DNA of 64,000 bases from Gallionellaceae bacterium (GTDB lineage: Bacteria > Pseudomonadota > Gammaproteobacteria > Burkholderiales > Gallionellaceae), in assembly GCA_027448945.1 (NCBI GenBank), contig DAIDMQ010000003.1:19308-83307 (forward strand), read 5' to 3'. Within the stretch, counting starts at the first letter, position 1. Every line of letters starts with the position of its first letter. Below, piece by piece: positions 54,265 through 62,869 of this stretch. The notes under the pieces are model-generated. The model was not told the DNA's origin. It made no database searches and saw nothing but the letters and a program-made list of their open reading frames with translations. The position numbers were made by a program, and so were the translations under genes.

Positions 54265-54723
54265 TTATATTTCGATAGCTTTCGCAATGCGCTGACCACG
54301 ACCTACGCCTAGCCAGAAATCGCCAGTCCATCCTGCGATAAGAAAAACCATGTTTGTTTTCCGAGCACAGCATATCTTCTTCCACTCCGAAATATCCAAT
54401 GATGATGGCATTGGATATGGTTCGGGGTGTGTATGCCACTCGCCAATGTAATCTAGCGTATTACCGCTCATATCCCATTGGCTAATCGCGACCTCCTGAT
54501 GATATGGGTCGCGTCGATAAAATCGAAATCTCGTGCGTCGATCATTAGGCTGCGGAGTGGTTGCCACAACAATATGAAGATGATTACCACGCCTGTATCC
54601 AAGTAGAATGCCACCGGATTCTGGCATGTTGGATTTTTGTTGGCAGTAGCCTCGGATGAGCTCTACGACCGAAGGCTCGATCAATATTTCTCCACAATTA
54701 TCAGTAGAGTTATGCCAAATCAT
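54265..54723 (-). CDS. cap3: CBASS Cap3 JAB/JAMM deconjugating peptidase
   Basis: This 152-residue JAMM metallopeptidase has Glu36 in PESGGILLG, His97 and His99 in EWHTHPEP, then Ser107 and Asp110 in PSSLD. Cap3 reverses or primes Cap2-mediated conjugation of the cyclase C-terminus. ATG 54723 overlaps the cap2 stop (ATGA). It is the last gene of the CBASS operon and its stop lies 185 bp from the IS21 repeats. Confidence 0.9.
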   Translation of the reverse strand: MIWHNSTDNCGEILIEPSVVELIRGYCQQKSNMPESGGILLGYRRGNHLHIVVATTPQPNDRRTRFRFYRRDPYHQEVAISQWDMSGNTLDYIGEWHTHPEPYPMPSSLDISEWKKICCARKTNMVFLIAGWTGDFWLGVGRGQRIAKAIEI

Positions 54724-56396
54724 TGCGTACTGCATGCTGGGCAATTGTCTAAACGAGTAATGTTCTGATTTTTGACTCGACGCACATTGGCATTCTCAAT
54801 GCATCTTGTACGAAAACGTGGACTTGGATCTCCTTTTACCCAATCGATAACCGTATCTATGGCCAATGCCGCCGCCTGCATGGGAGACGAAACTGCATAC
54901 GGGGTGAACGAATGGCAACCAATCTGGTGCTTTTGAGGCATCTCGTTTAACACCTTGAATCGATCATCACGGTAGTGTTGGTCGTCTGTTGGTTTTAAGC
55001 ATCGAAAACAACCGGAACCGCCACGATCAGTCCATAGTGCCTGAACACATTCTCCGTTACCTTTAATCCATACGTGCAAAATTGGAGTTTCCTCCTTACG
55101 ATCTAAACGCCACCCATTAATAAGCTCACTGACTGACTCCTCGCCAGTCGCATCGATCACCAGATCGGCAGCAAATAAAGGTTGATGGTCAACTACACTT
55201 TTTGCGATTGATTCAATCCGGGCGAGAGGAAACTGTCTTAGTAACTCTTCGCGCATAGCATGAGCCTTCAGCTTAAACAACGCTGGATAACCTAGGAGGT
55301 GCCGCCCAAGGTTTTCTGGCTGGAGAATGTCGGGATCAACAAGGGTTAAAGAACCACGTCCAAGGCCGGCACCAAGCCTGACAAGTGATTGTGCGAGGTA
55401 TGAACCAATTGCACCACAGCCAATCAATTTAATGCGTTTATCCCTCAAGTCGGTATAACTAAGGTTCCGACTGTGCACATAGTTTGGACTAATGTCTATC
55501 ATGTACAAACGCAACAATGACCTTGCCCCACCTTTGCCGTGAAGATACTGCTTATATAACTTTGGAGATCGCTTCGCGCCAAGGCGTGTTACTTGATCGA
55601 GATCGAAACCAAATCCTAGCCAACCAATTGGCGTATCGATTGCAAAGGTGGCAAAGGAATAACCTAGATATGTGTGCTCTCGTTCAAGTACACGCTGAAT
55701 ACTATTATAGATCTTGCGATCCCATTGCTGTAGCCAAGAGAACAGTTCCTTAATCGATGTCGGCATCACATCAGGAACAGATGGTCTAACCTCTGTTTTA
55801 AACAACCAGCATTTGCAATTCGTTCGCACCGGTGAGGAGTTGCCGAGCGCCTTGGCATACACTTCCACCTCTGCCATATCACTCGCGATGATGGCTTGTC
55901 GACCAATTCCAGTATCGATAAATGAGTAATTCGCTGAGGCAGCGTTCGGTGTAATGCTACCTTTTAGAACTTGCCATGGTGAGGTTGCCTGACCTAATAC
56001 CCAATGTGCAAGAAACTCATCTTGGATATCGCCGGACCGATAGTCTGGATTGGTAGCAATTTGATCAAGTACCTCTTTCGCTTGATCAAGGCATTGAGCA
56101 ATCGAAAGAGCAGGGTCATAGCGATCCAGCACGACCGCACCAGGCCTGAAGTAGCACAGACCACCTTTGCTATCAACGTGTGGCATTAATATAGGTAGAA
56201 ATGACGGATGTTCTAGGATGGTAATCGCTGGATACTCAAGGAAGTCCCAATCACTGACAACTAGTCGAACAAATACAGCGCCCTTAGAGCACTGTAGATG
56301 TCCCTCGAATGAACGTCTTCCTGCGCGAGTGCCTGTCGCAACAAACTCCCTTGCTGTTAGCAGCCTGAAGACCTCACCAAGTCGTTCGTCATTCAT
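54720..56396 (-). CDS. cap2: CBASS Cap2 E1-E2 fusion enzyme
   Basis: This 558-residue protein joins an N-terminal E2-like domain (about 1-160; candidate active Cys81 in GGLCYFRPG) to a ThiF/E1 adenylation domain. The ATP glycine motif is LIGCGAIGSYLAQSL (324-338) with LVDPDILQPENLGRH after it. Candidate E1 thioester Cys494 is in HQIGCHSFTPY, and CFRC (463-466) with CPAC (552-555) probably binds Zn. Cap2 attaches the cyclase C-terminus to targets and so primes cGAMP synthesis. Cysteine assignments are by position, not by structure. Confidence 0.92.
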   Translation of the reverse strand: MNDERLGEVFRLLTAREFVATGTRAGRRSFEGHLQCSKGAVFVRLVVSDWDFLEYPAITILEHPSFLPILMPHVDSKGGLCYFRPGAVVLDRYDPALSIAQCLDQAKEVLDQIATNPDYRSGDIQDEFLAHWVLGQATSPWQVLKGSITPNAASANYSFIDTGIGRQAIIASDMAEVEVYAKALGNSSPVRTNCKCWLFKTEVRPSVPDVMPTSIKELFSWLQQWDRKIYNSIQRVLEREHTYLGYSFATFAIDTPIGWLGFGFDLDQVTRLGAKRSPKLYKQYLHGKGGARSLLRLYMIDISPNYVHSRNLSYTDLRDKRIKLIGCGAIGSYLAQSLVRLGAGLGRGSLTLVDPDILQPENLGRHLLGYPALFKLKAHAMREELLRQFPLARIESIAKSVVDHQPLFAADLVIDATGEESVSELINGWRLDRKEETPILHVWIKGNGECVQALWTDRGGSGCFRCLKPTDDQHYRDDRFKVLNEMPQKHQIGCHSFTPYAVSSPMQAAALAIDTVIDWVKGDPSPRFRTRCIENANVRRVKNQNITRLDNCPACSTQ

Positions 56397-56405
56397 GTGC
56401 GACGA

Positions 56406-57584
56406 TTAACCTGCGTTTGTTGCTATTACTACGGGCGCTGTGACACGTTGCGCGGGGGTGGCACGGATAGCTTCGGCACCGTTGTCTACATCAATTAGAT
56501 CAGTTCGATTTGGGATGCGCACTCCGAACTGTTCTTGGAGATTGGCAATCGCAAGTTGTTTCAAGTGATACGCATGAGACCGTGCTTGTTGTAGCTTGCT
56601 TGCAAGCTCGCGTGCCTTTTGTGAAGCAAGTGTTTTTTCTTCGGCTGAAAGACGGTTGTTAAAATCTTCTGCCCCGTTATCAATCCCGCGTTCTCGTAGT
56701 TCTCCCAGAATCGCTACTGATAAATACGTCGCTGCCTTTTCAAGTGCCAAATCATCACGCCCACGTTGAGATTCAAATGTTTGGGCCACTGCTATCATGA
56801 TCGAAACTGATGTTGGTCCTCCACCATCCTTCCATTGATAATCGCGCCAACCTTTTAGGTAACAACAGACGCGACGCAATTGTTCTGTATGCTCTTTAAC
56901 TCGGTCATTGAACCAGCGCGCAACATCTTCTGGATCTGAACTCTTCCACTCACCAGTTCTCGTTGCCAAAACAATATGATCTAGTTCATCCCAGAACTGC
57001 TCTTGCATTTCTCCAAACTCGGCGCTTTCAGATAGGCGTGCCGAGTCATGGGCAATCCTGTCCGCTCGCGCTGTGAGCGCTGATTTTTCCATAATCTGAA
57101 CGAACTCATTTTCAGGCGCTGCATAAAGTGGGATATCAATATGAGCCCAGCTTGCAACTTGAACGCGAATACAGGTCGCTTTACCTGGGACCAGTTTCCA
57201 TTTCTTAACCAGACATAAATCTGTCAGAAGGTTTTCAACTAGGACAAAGTAGGCTTTTGCCATCTTGTGTGGCGGACCATTTTCTTCCCAAACTTTTACT
57301 GGTAGATATACGCCGAAATCCCAGTCAATTTCCTGGGGCGGCAAAAATGGTGGCTGCACACAAGTTTTATAGGACCACGAACCTTGTGTACGGAACTTCG
57401 GTGATACAGCATTTTCCATTCCCAACGCAGCAATTGTTGCTTTCTGAATTCTTGGACGCAGATGATCCCGAATTTCATTTTTGCAATTTATGAGAAAATC
57501 CTTTTGGACAGCCGATGGCTCTATATGATTAGAGAAATGATCCTGGTCATCGGAGGAAAAAAATAGTTTGTTCAGTTTTAGCAT
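56406..57584 (-). CDS. CBASS cyclase, DncV-like CD-NTase
   Basis: This 392-residue nucleotidyltransferase has the active-site GS (QGSWSYKT, 68-69) and the metal-binding Asp pair in PQEIDWDFGVYLPV (87, 89), with the third Asp150 in HIDIPLYAAP. The PP-x2-ID-x-D-x-GVYLP pattern and YAAP match clade A (DncV-like) enzymes that make 3',3'-cGAMP. The C-terminus VTAPVVIATNAG ends in Gly, the residue that Cap2 conjugates in type II CBASS. It overlaps capV by 7 bp. The product identity is inferred from clade and from capV. Confidence 0.92.
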   Translation of the reverse strand: MLKLNKLFFSSDDQDHFSNHIEPSAVQKDFLINCKNEIRDHLRPRIQKATIAALGMENAVSPKFRTQGSWSYKTCVQPPFLPPQEIDWDFGVYLPVKVWEENGPPHKMAKAYFVLVENLLTDLCLVKKWKLVPGKATCIRVQVASWAHIDIPLYAAPENEFVQIMEKSALTARADRIAHDSARLSESAEFGEMQEQFWDELDHIVLATRTGEWKSSDPEDVARWFNDRVKEHTEQLRRVCCYLKGWRDYQWKDGGGPTSVSIMIAVAQTFESQRGRDDLALEKAATYLSVAILGELRERGIDNGAEDFNNRLSAEEKTLASQKARELASKLQQARSHAYHLKQLAIANLQEQFGVRIPNRTDLIDVDNGAEAIRATPAQRVTAPVVIATNAG

Positions 57585-58597
57585 GTTGTGTCCTTACAGT
57601 TTTTATTTTCGCCGTAATAGAAAATCGAGCTGCGTGGCGTATGTCGCAAAAACGATTGGAACTGGATGTTACCGATGCATATCTTTGACCGTTCTGATCC
57701 TGCCCCCAGCAGGACTTCTCTTGCCGCGCTGCCTGCTTTGTCTAAAGCAACCGCTTGAGCCCTCTGATCTGTCAGATCATCGTCCACATGAAGGTAGCGT
57801 TCCTGAAGACTGTGCTCCAGCATGTTTTTACTCAATGATTCTTGAACAGAGATAGAGAGCCCAAATAGTCGTTTTGGCATATTTGCTGGATTAAGGCCGC
57901 CCCAATCGTACGTACCCCCTTCACGATTTTTTTGAGGGTCGACAGTAAACTTGGATGACATCGTGCCGACGGAAAGTAAGTGAATTTGCTTAGCATCTTG
58001 CTCGAAAAAGGTCTGTGCCTCATGAAGGCCCAACAATCCTGGTGCATTGGCGTACAAGCCACCATCAACATACTGATTATTATTGAACGTGTGACGAGGG
58101 AAATACGCAGGCGCAGCGCTAGTCGCAAGTGCTATATCGACAATATGATGGAGATGGTCGCGCTTAAAATCTTGATGGTGGGGAGTCTTGAAGATGACAG
58201 GCTTACCCGTCGAATAATTTATAGAAGGAATGATTACTGGGTGCTTGCAATGTCCCAACATATGCTCGCCGAATAGCTTATCTGCAGATAGCAATCTCTG
58301 AAGTGGTGTCATTGAAAATGGCGCGCGCCAAATCCCACGGAGGGATAGTCTGCGCTTAAAGATCTGTTCTCCATGTTCGACGAACATATCGACGATACGG
58401 CTGGCAGGTATTTCCATTGCAATGGCTAATGCCAAGATACCACCCACAGATGTACCTGCGATCAAATCGAACCTTCGAGCGATTGGTTCTTGTATTTCTT
58501 CTTCGATGTCGGCAAGTACCTTCGCCGTGTAAAGGCCGCGAAAGCCTCCTCCTGAGAGCGCAAGAATTTGAAATCGATGAGGTGATGCTATTTCCAT
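57578..58597 (-). CDS. capV: CBASS effector CapV, patatin-like phospholipase
   Basis: This 339-residue patatin has the oxyanion motif LALSGGGFRG (12-21), the nucleophile Ser50 in AGTSVGGI and the Asp178 in YVDGGLYANAP. CapV is activated by 3',3'-cGAMP and degrades inner-membrane phospholipids to abort infection. The order capV-cyclase-cap2-cap3 is the same as in Vibrio cholerae El Tor. ATG 58597 (AGGAG upstream) is preferred over an in-frame ATG at 58645. Confidence 0.92.
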   Translation of the reverse strand: MEIASPHRFQILALSGGGFRGLYTAKVLADIEEEIQEPIARRFDLIAGTSVGGILALAIAMEIPASRIVDMFVEHGEQIFKRRLSLRGIWRAPFSMTPLQRLLSADKLFGEHMLGHCKHPVIIPSINYSTGKPVIFKTPHHQDFKRDHLHHIVDIALATSAAPAYFPRHTFNNNQYVDGGLYANAPGLLGLHEAQTFFEQDAKQIHLLSVGTMSSKFTVDPQKNREGGTYDWGGLNPANMPKRLFGLSISVQESLSKNMLEHSLQERYLHVDDDLTDQRAQAVALDKAGSAAREVLLGAGSERSKICIGNIQFQSFLRHTPRSSIFYYGENKNCKDTTC

Positions 58598-58637
58598 TAT
58601 GGATGCTCCTAATTCGCCTTTTTTCGTAAATTCATGG

Positions 58638-58865
58638 TCACGCAATTTTTATTGCGTGTGTGGCAATTTCTGAAAGAACCTTATCGGCAAACTGCGCTTC
58701 TACAATCCAGTTGTTATATTTAGGATTCCAATTGCCACGCCCACGACATGCGCCCTCTACGAGGGCTCGCACTTTTGCATTTATTGGATGCCAAACTGTC
58801 ATGTCGCCACTGGGTAGCATGCCAGTTTCTATAGGCCACGCATTTTCGAGTAAAAAGATTGCCAT
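58638..58865 (-). CDS. Small hypothetical protein of the CBASS operon
   Basis: This 75-residue protein has a hydrophobic start (MAIFLLENAWPIETGM) and a charged C-terminal half (HPINAKVRALVEGACRGRGN, WNPKYNNWIVEAQFADKVL). The WNPKYNNWIV turn resembles the WNP-x-W motif of HARP-type domains seen in helicase accessory regions. I do not recognise a named family. ATG 58865 lies 8 nt after the previous stop, and the gene ends 40 nt before capV; the longer frame to 59003 would overlap the upstream gene by 130 bp. Confidence 0.6.
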   Translation of the reverse strand: MAIFLLENAWPIETGMLPSGDMTVWHPINAKVRALVEGACRGRGNWNPKYNNWIVEAQFADKVLSEIATHAIKIA

Positions 58866-58873
58866 GGTTAGTC

Positions 58874-59242
58874 CTATAATTTCCCCAGCAATGGTAACGA
58901 ACGCCTTGTGCACGAATCCATAGCCAGATGAATCAAGTACGACCCTCCTGCAACCAGAAGGCAGCACTTTAGTAACTGCTCCATTTCCGTCTCGGTCTCC
59001 CACTGGTAAAGCTTGTACATACCTCCACCAATCAATGTTGCAAATGCAACACTGTGGAAAAACTGTCTGTGATGGGGGTGTATGGCGGGCTCCAATTTGT
59101 CAGGTAAGTTTGTACATATTGCGGCCAGTATTGATCCAGCTACAGGTGCTAAGGTTTGCTTTCCCTCCTTGGCTTCTGTATGCAGAATTGCAACACCTGT
59201 TACTAACGCAGCAACGGTGCGATGGGCTAATGCATTTGACAT
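58874..59242 (-). CDS. YdjM-like membrane-bound hydrolase family protein
   Basis: This 122-residue protein starts MSNALAHRTVAALVTGVAIL. HHRQFFHS and LIHLAMDS provide the His/Asp residues of the YdjM (metal-dependent hydrolase) family, with about three membrane segments. E. coli YdjM is a LexA-regulated inner-membrane protein of unknown substrate. The start at 59242 is preceded by GAGG and lies one base after the previous stop. It lies within the presumed CBASS transcript. Confidence 0.78.
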   Translation of the reverse strand: MSNALAHRTVAALVTGVAILHTEAKEGKQTLAPVAGSILAAICTNLPDKLEPAIHPHHRQFFHSVAFATLIGGGMYKLYQWETETEMEQLLKCCLLVAGGSYLIHLAMDSCTRRSLPLLGKL

Positions 59243-59243
59243 T

Positions 59244-59579
59244 TTATATATCCTCACATCCACGACAGCCTGGGTAGCTCATGCACCCCCAAAACTCACC
59301 GTATCTACCATTACGTATTTCCATCATCGAACCACACCTTTGACAAATTGGTGTTGCACCTATTTGCCATCGCCATATTCGATATGCACCGTACATAAAT
59401 CCAAACACAGCTAGCACCAGCAAACCTTCGCTGAAATATGCAACTCCCTGAGCAATACCTTCCATCATCGGTTTTAAAAATACACTTGCGTTGGGCTGGA
59501 CAGCGCTTTCAGACCAATAAGCTAGATATGCGGCAAGCGCTAGCCATATAAGCGGCTTTGCAAAAAGTCTTATATACAT
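59244..59579 (-). CDS. Membrane protein with topoisomerase-type zinc ribbon
   Basis: This 111-residue protein has two membrane segments (LIWLALAAYLAYW; GLLVLAVFGFMYGAYRIW) and a C-terminal four-Cys ribbon PICQRCGSMMEIRNGRYGEF, WGCMSYPGCRG, the fold found at the end of topoisomerase I. Such fusions to spans are common in islands and may bind nucleic acids at the membrane. The function is unknown. Confidence 0.8.
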   Translation of the reverse strand: MYIRLFAKPLIWLALAAYLAYWSESAVQPNASVFLKPMMEGIAQGVAYFSEGLLVLAVFGFMYGAYRIWRWQIGATPICQRCGSMMEIRNGRYGEFWGCMSYPGCRGCEDI

Positions 59580-59587
59580 AACGTCAC

Positions 59588-59758
59588 CTATTTTTCTTTC
59601 CGCACGCCCTTGAATGGCAACTTGTCTGATTTAACATCCATAAACCTGCCGTCATTCGTATTGCGCTTAACAAAATGACCGGATGGTGTTTGAGTTTGAG
59701 AGCGTTGCTTTACTGCGCCATTGCGGTGACCATCACCTTTGGGTGGATTTGTAGCCAT
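59588..59758 (-). CDS. Conserved 56-residue basic protein
   Basis: This small protein reads MATNPPKGDGHRNGAVKQRS, then QTQTPSGHFVKRNTNDGRFM and ends SDKLPFKGVRKEK. It is Gly/Lys/Asn-rich and probably disordered. I have seen similar 55-60-residue proteins in proteobacterial islands, with no assigned role. AAAGGAG lies 7 nt before the ATG. It would be the first gene of the leftward run ending in cap3, divergent from the WYL regulator. Confidence 0.75.
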   Translation of the reverse strand: MATNPPKGDGHRNGAVKQRSQTQTPSGHFVKRNTNDGRFMDVKSDKLPFKGVRKEK

Positions 59759-59783
59759 TTGAGTCTCCTTTAGATTTGTCGGC

Positions 59784-59834
59784 CTTAAGTGACCGTTAAG
59801 CGCATATTACATAATCATATTGATGATGTCAATA
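59784..59834. promoter_or_regulatory. Candidate operator repeats at the WYL regulator
   Basis: Two inverted repeats sit in the divergent region: CTTAA-n7-TTAAG (59784-59800) and TATTGA-TGATG-TCAATA (59818-59834). CapW/BrxR-type regulators bind such repeats in their own promoters. Assignment is by position only. Confidence 0.4.
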
Positions 59835-59846
59835 GAGCAAAAAGGG

Positions 59847-59874
59847 TTGTACTATCTGACTGGTTTGCTAGAAT
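59847..59874 (+). promoter_or_regulatory. Promoter of the WYL regulator
   Basis: TTGTAC (59847-59852) and TAGAAT (59869-59874) with 16-bp spacing form a plausible sigma-70 promoter. The predicted start falls at or just before ATG 59882, so the mRNA may be leaderless. Confidence 0.5.
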
Positions 59875-59881
59875 GCGCGGC

Positions 59882-60793
59882 ATGCACTCTAAATCTGTAG
59901 TTAATTCACATCCTGCCACCCTTCAAAACTTAAGCCAGTCTCAACGAGAGCGTCTCGCCTACATCGAGTTCAGAATCTACTTCTTAGGTGAAGCTCGTAG
60001 ACTGGATCTAATTCAGCGGTTTGGGATTGCACCTGCTGTGGCAACAAGAGACTTTGCCCAGTACAAAGAGCTATTCCCAAATAACATAAGCTTTGATGGA
60101 AAGACCAAAAGCTATGTGTTTGGAGAAGATTTCATCCCTGCGTTCGAACATGTCCCAGAGCGTGTGCTTACAGCACTCTCTCTGGGATTTGGCGATGGTG
60201 TGAATCCTGTTGGTGGTGTTCTGCTGAACTGCGAATTACCGTTGGCACTTAATCGTCCATCAATGGCAATTCTTGCACCAGTCACCCGTGCAATTCACCA
60301 ACAAAAATCAATCAGACTGCGATACCAGTCACATTCGAGCGGGATGTCAAAGCGAGAACTCGTTCCATTTGCATTAGTAAACGACGGCCTGCGTTGGCAT
60401 GTGCGCGCCTTCGATCGCAAGTCGCAAGAATTCCGCGACTTTGTGCTTACTCGCATGGATGTGACTTCTGTTATTGAAGACAACACGCCTCAGAAGCATG
60501 AGATGCAGTCGGCGGACATTCAATGGAATCGTATCGTCGAGCTAGATTTGGTCCCACACCCTAACCAGCAGCATCCAGAGATTATTCAGAGTGACTATGG
60601 GATGACGGACGGTGTACTACACATCAAAGTTAGAGCTGCAACTGTCGGATATGTATTACGTCAGTGGATCGTAGACTGCTCGGCTAAGCACAGTCTGAAG
60701 GGGAAGGAATACAGGCTTTGGCTCAGGAACTATCTAGCGCTTTACGATGTATCCAGTGCATTGTTCGCACCAGGATATGAGACTCCTAACTGA
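59882..60793 (+). CDS. WYL-domain transcription factor (CapW/BrxR-like)
   Basis: This 303-residue protein has an N-terminal winged HTH (RERLAYIEFRIYFLGEARRL, IQRFGIAPAVATRDFAQY; 22-61), a WYL domain (about 143-195 with LRYQSHSSG and RWHVRAFDRK) and a C-terminal WCX extension. This is the layout of CapW and BrxR, repressors of CBASS and BREX. ATG 59882 is chosen because a promoter overlaps the in-frame codons further upstream (to 59789). It is divergent from the eight-gene run that ends in the CBASS genes. Confidence 0.88.
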   Translation: MHSKSVVNSHPATLQNLSQSQRERLAYIEFRIYFLGEARRLDLIQRFGIAPAVATRDFAQYKELFPNNISFDGKTKSYVFGEDFIPAFEHVPERVLTALSLGFGDGVNPVGGVLLNCELPLALNRPSMAILAPVTRAIHQQKSIRLRYQSHSSGMSKRELVPFALVNDGLRWHVRAFDRKSQEFRDFVLTRMDVTSVIEDNTPQKHEMQSADIQWNRIVELDLVPHPNQQHPEIIQSDYGMTDGVLHIKVRAATVGYVLRQWIVDCSAKHSLKGKEYRLWLRNYLALYDVSSALFAPGYETPN

Positions 60794-60910
60794 GTGATAC
60801 CTCAACGTATTTGCCCTGTATAACATTTCGTGGCGGCTGATAGCTGTGTCAGGTGCGTAGCAAAATATTTCTTTTTGGTGGGACTCAGAATGCGCAGCAG
60901 TAATATTTTC

Positions 60911-61687
60911 ATGGCCTTTCCTCAGCCGCAACTCGAAGCAACTTTTTTACGAAGACCTCAGCGGTTTTTGGCAGAAATGCATTTACCTGATGGAACGGAA
61001 GAGCTAGTCTACTGTGCAAACTCAGGCTCTATGACAGGCTGCCTGACGTCTGGCAGGGAAGCACTTCTTTGGGATAGCGCAGATCTAAAAAGAAAACGAC
61101 GCTACACTTGGCGAGCTGTTGAGTTTGGAGGGCTTTGGATTGGTACAGACACTCATCTTTCCAACCGCATTGTTGAAGAAGCTTTACGGTTGAATTTAGT
61201 GCCGGGACTTGAGGCTTATAGCACTCTGGCCCGAGAGCGACTCGTAGAAGAGGGTTTTCGGGTGGATTTTATTCTATCAGGTTCCCAAGGGGAGTGTCTC
61301 GTTGAGGTAAAGAGCGCAACAGTAGTAGAAAATGGCGTGGCTCGCTACCCAGACTCTTTGACGCCAAGAGGTGTCAAACAGCTTAAATCTCTTAAGCGCA
61401 AAGCCACGGAAGGACAGCGCTCATTCCTCCTTTTTCTTGTTCAACGAGATGATGCTCAGAGCTTCGTGGTAAGTAGTTCTCATGATCCAGAATACGCCGA
61501 GGCCTTCGAGGATGCAGTCGCTTCAGGAGTTGAAATCATAGCTCTAGCAGTATCAGTCTGTCGCGAAGGCTTTGGGACACCAAGACTTCTTCCATACGCT
61601 CTGAAACCAATTGCCTCCATGAACACTACTAGGGAGAAAAGTTGTCTTCACAATACTGGAATTCGTGTCAGCGCACAGACCTTTTAG
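60911..61687 (+). CDS. sfsA: SfsA-family DNA-binding/nuclease protein
   Basis: This 258-residue protein has the SfsA core: RRPQRFLAEMHLPDGTEELV, CANSGSMTGCLTSG, RVDFILSG and LVEVKSATVVENG, the last being a PD-(D/E)xK active site (Asp, Glu-x-Lys). It is longer at the C-terminus than E. coli SfsA by some 24 residues. In-frame ATG 60890 is an alternative start; neither has a clear ribosome site. It lies next to the WYL gene, so a defence link is possible but not shown. Confidence 0.88.
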   Translation: MAFPQPQLEATFLRRPQRFLAEMHLPDGTEELVYCANSGSMTGCLTSGREALLWDSADLKRKRRYTWRAVEFGGLWIGTDTHLSNRIVEEALRLNLVPGLEAYSTLARERLVEEGFRVDFILSGSQGECLVEVKSATVVENGVARYPDSLTPRGVKQLKSLKRKATEGQRSFLLFLVQRDDAQSFVVSSSHDPEYAEAFEDAVASGVEIIALAVSVCREGFGTPRLLPYALKPIASMNTTREKSCLHNTGIRVSAQTF

Positions 61688-62673
61688 ATGCACCTACGCA
61701 ATATCCTACCTAGTTTTATGTGTGAAGGATGTGGGTGATCTCGCCGGTCAGCAGGAATGTAAATTACTTTCCGCAAGTTTTTCGTAAATGTTGTGTATCC
61801 ACCATCCAGACCGTGTGCGGACAAGATTTTAAGATTGGCTTGGTTTATTTCAATTCTGTATTTAGAATCAAATGAAACTAGCCCATTATCAAACGCTCGG
61901 TGGTGAAGGGCGCATAGGCCAACGCCATTGTTCGTATCATCGGTGCTTTTTGGTGAATAGACTGGGACAATGTGCGCGGCATCAAGCAAACCAAGCTGAA
62001 TGCCACACATCGCACAGGTTGATTTGTATGCAGTTAATATTCGGTCTCGGAAATCCGCATCGCGAACTTTTTGCTTGATAACTCGCATAACTTCCCTGCG
62101 CTCCTTGTCCTTAATTTCAGGGCTTTCGTCGGCATTTGTCTCGCCGCGTTTCTCACCAATCTCATTAAGCAGTCTCAAGTCGGCTGACTTTCCAAACTTG
62201 TGCAACTGAGATGAGTTTATAACGTAGGTCATGAAAAACGCGGGGCGCATCGCAATAATCGTCTCACCTTTTGCGTTGACATGAGCGGCAAACATGTTTC
62301 GATTTGATTCTTCCAATGCTCTTTCTTTGATTTGAGCGGAAGGAGAATCCCCAGTTTGCGCGATGTGCCTCTTCGGATCAAATGCCACAAATACTTGATA
62401 GGCATCATGCCATCCGAGGACAATCAAATGTTCGTTGCGCTTAGGGGCTGCAGGAATTTTAGTGAGTTGAACGCGATACTCATCGGCGGCGCGCTTTCCA
62501 CCTCCATGTGTGCAATTCCAGATGTATATACGTAAAGCAATCGACTGGCCTGCACCATCTGTTGCTTGAATCAAATATGGGTTGCGTTCATTCAAAATGA
62601 ACGGTCTCCACCCACAAAAGTTGATTGCACTGATTAAATGGTCGAGCAAAAGCGATATTTTTAGGGTTCCCAT
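61684..62673 (-). CDS. HNH endonuclease with N-terminal sensor-like domain
   Basis: This 329-residue protein ends in a Cys4-HNH domain: CAMC (220-223), AAHIVPV (His235), LCALHHRAFDNGLVSF (Cys254, His257/258, Asn263). The N-terminal 160 residues (PYLIQATDGAGQSIALRIYI, LIVLGWHDAYQVFVAFDP) resemble recognition domains of modification-dependent restriction enzymes. It is convergent with sfsA (4-bp overlap of ends). Restriction of modified phage DNA is a reasonable guess. Confidence 0.85.
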   Translation of the reverse strand: MGTLKISLLLDHLISAINFCGWRPFILNERNPYLIQATDGAGQSIALRIYIWNCTHGGGKRAADEYRVQLTKIPAAPKRNEHLIVLGWHDAYQVFVAFDPKRHIAQTGDSPSAQIKERALEESNRNMFAAHVNAKGETIIAMRPAFFMTYVINSSQLHKFGKSADLRLLNEIGEKRGETNADESPEIKDKERREVMRVIKQKVRDADFRDRILTAYKSTCAMCGIQLGLLDAAHIVPVYSPKSTDDTNNGVGLCALHHRAFDNGLVSFDSKYRIEINQANLKILSAHGLDGGYTTFTKNLRKVIYIPADRRDHPHPSHIKLGRILRRCI

Positions 62674-62869
62674 ACTATCTAACTCCTATTTACGTAGTAT
62701 TTGCTTTAGGTTGTTTGCTCGTTGTGCTGTTCATATTTTATTTCGTATATGAATCCATATGCGCCATTCTGCCTCTCGGTCAAATGTTCTGCCAAATATT
62801 TGCTTTTGGAACCAATTAGATTCCACTGATAGAATGCTACCCTTCATAGAAATTATAGAATGAGACAAT

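Noticed and set aside
54163..54312. 49-codon frame starting MTPDEFKNFSNN between IS21 and cap3
   Set aside because: Looks like the beginning of an HTH protein but breaks immediately and overlaps the cap3 end; probably a remnant.
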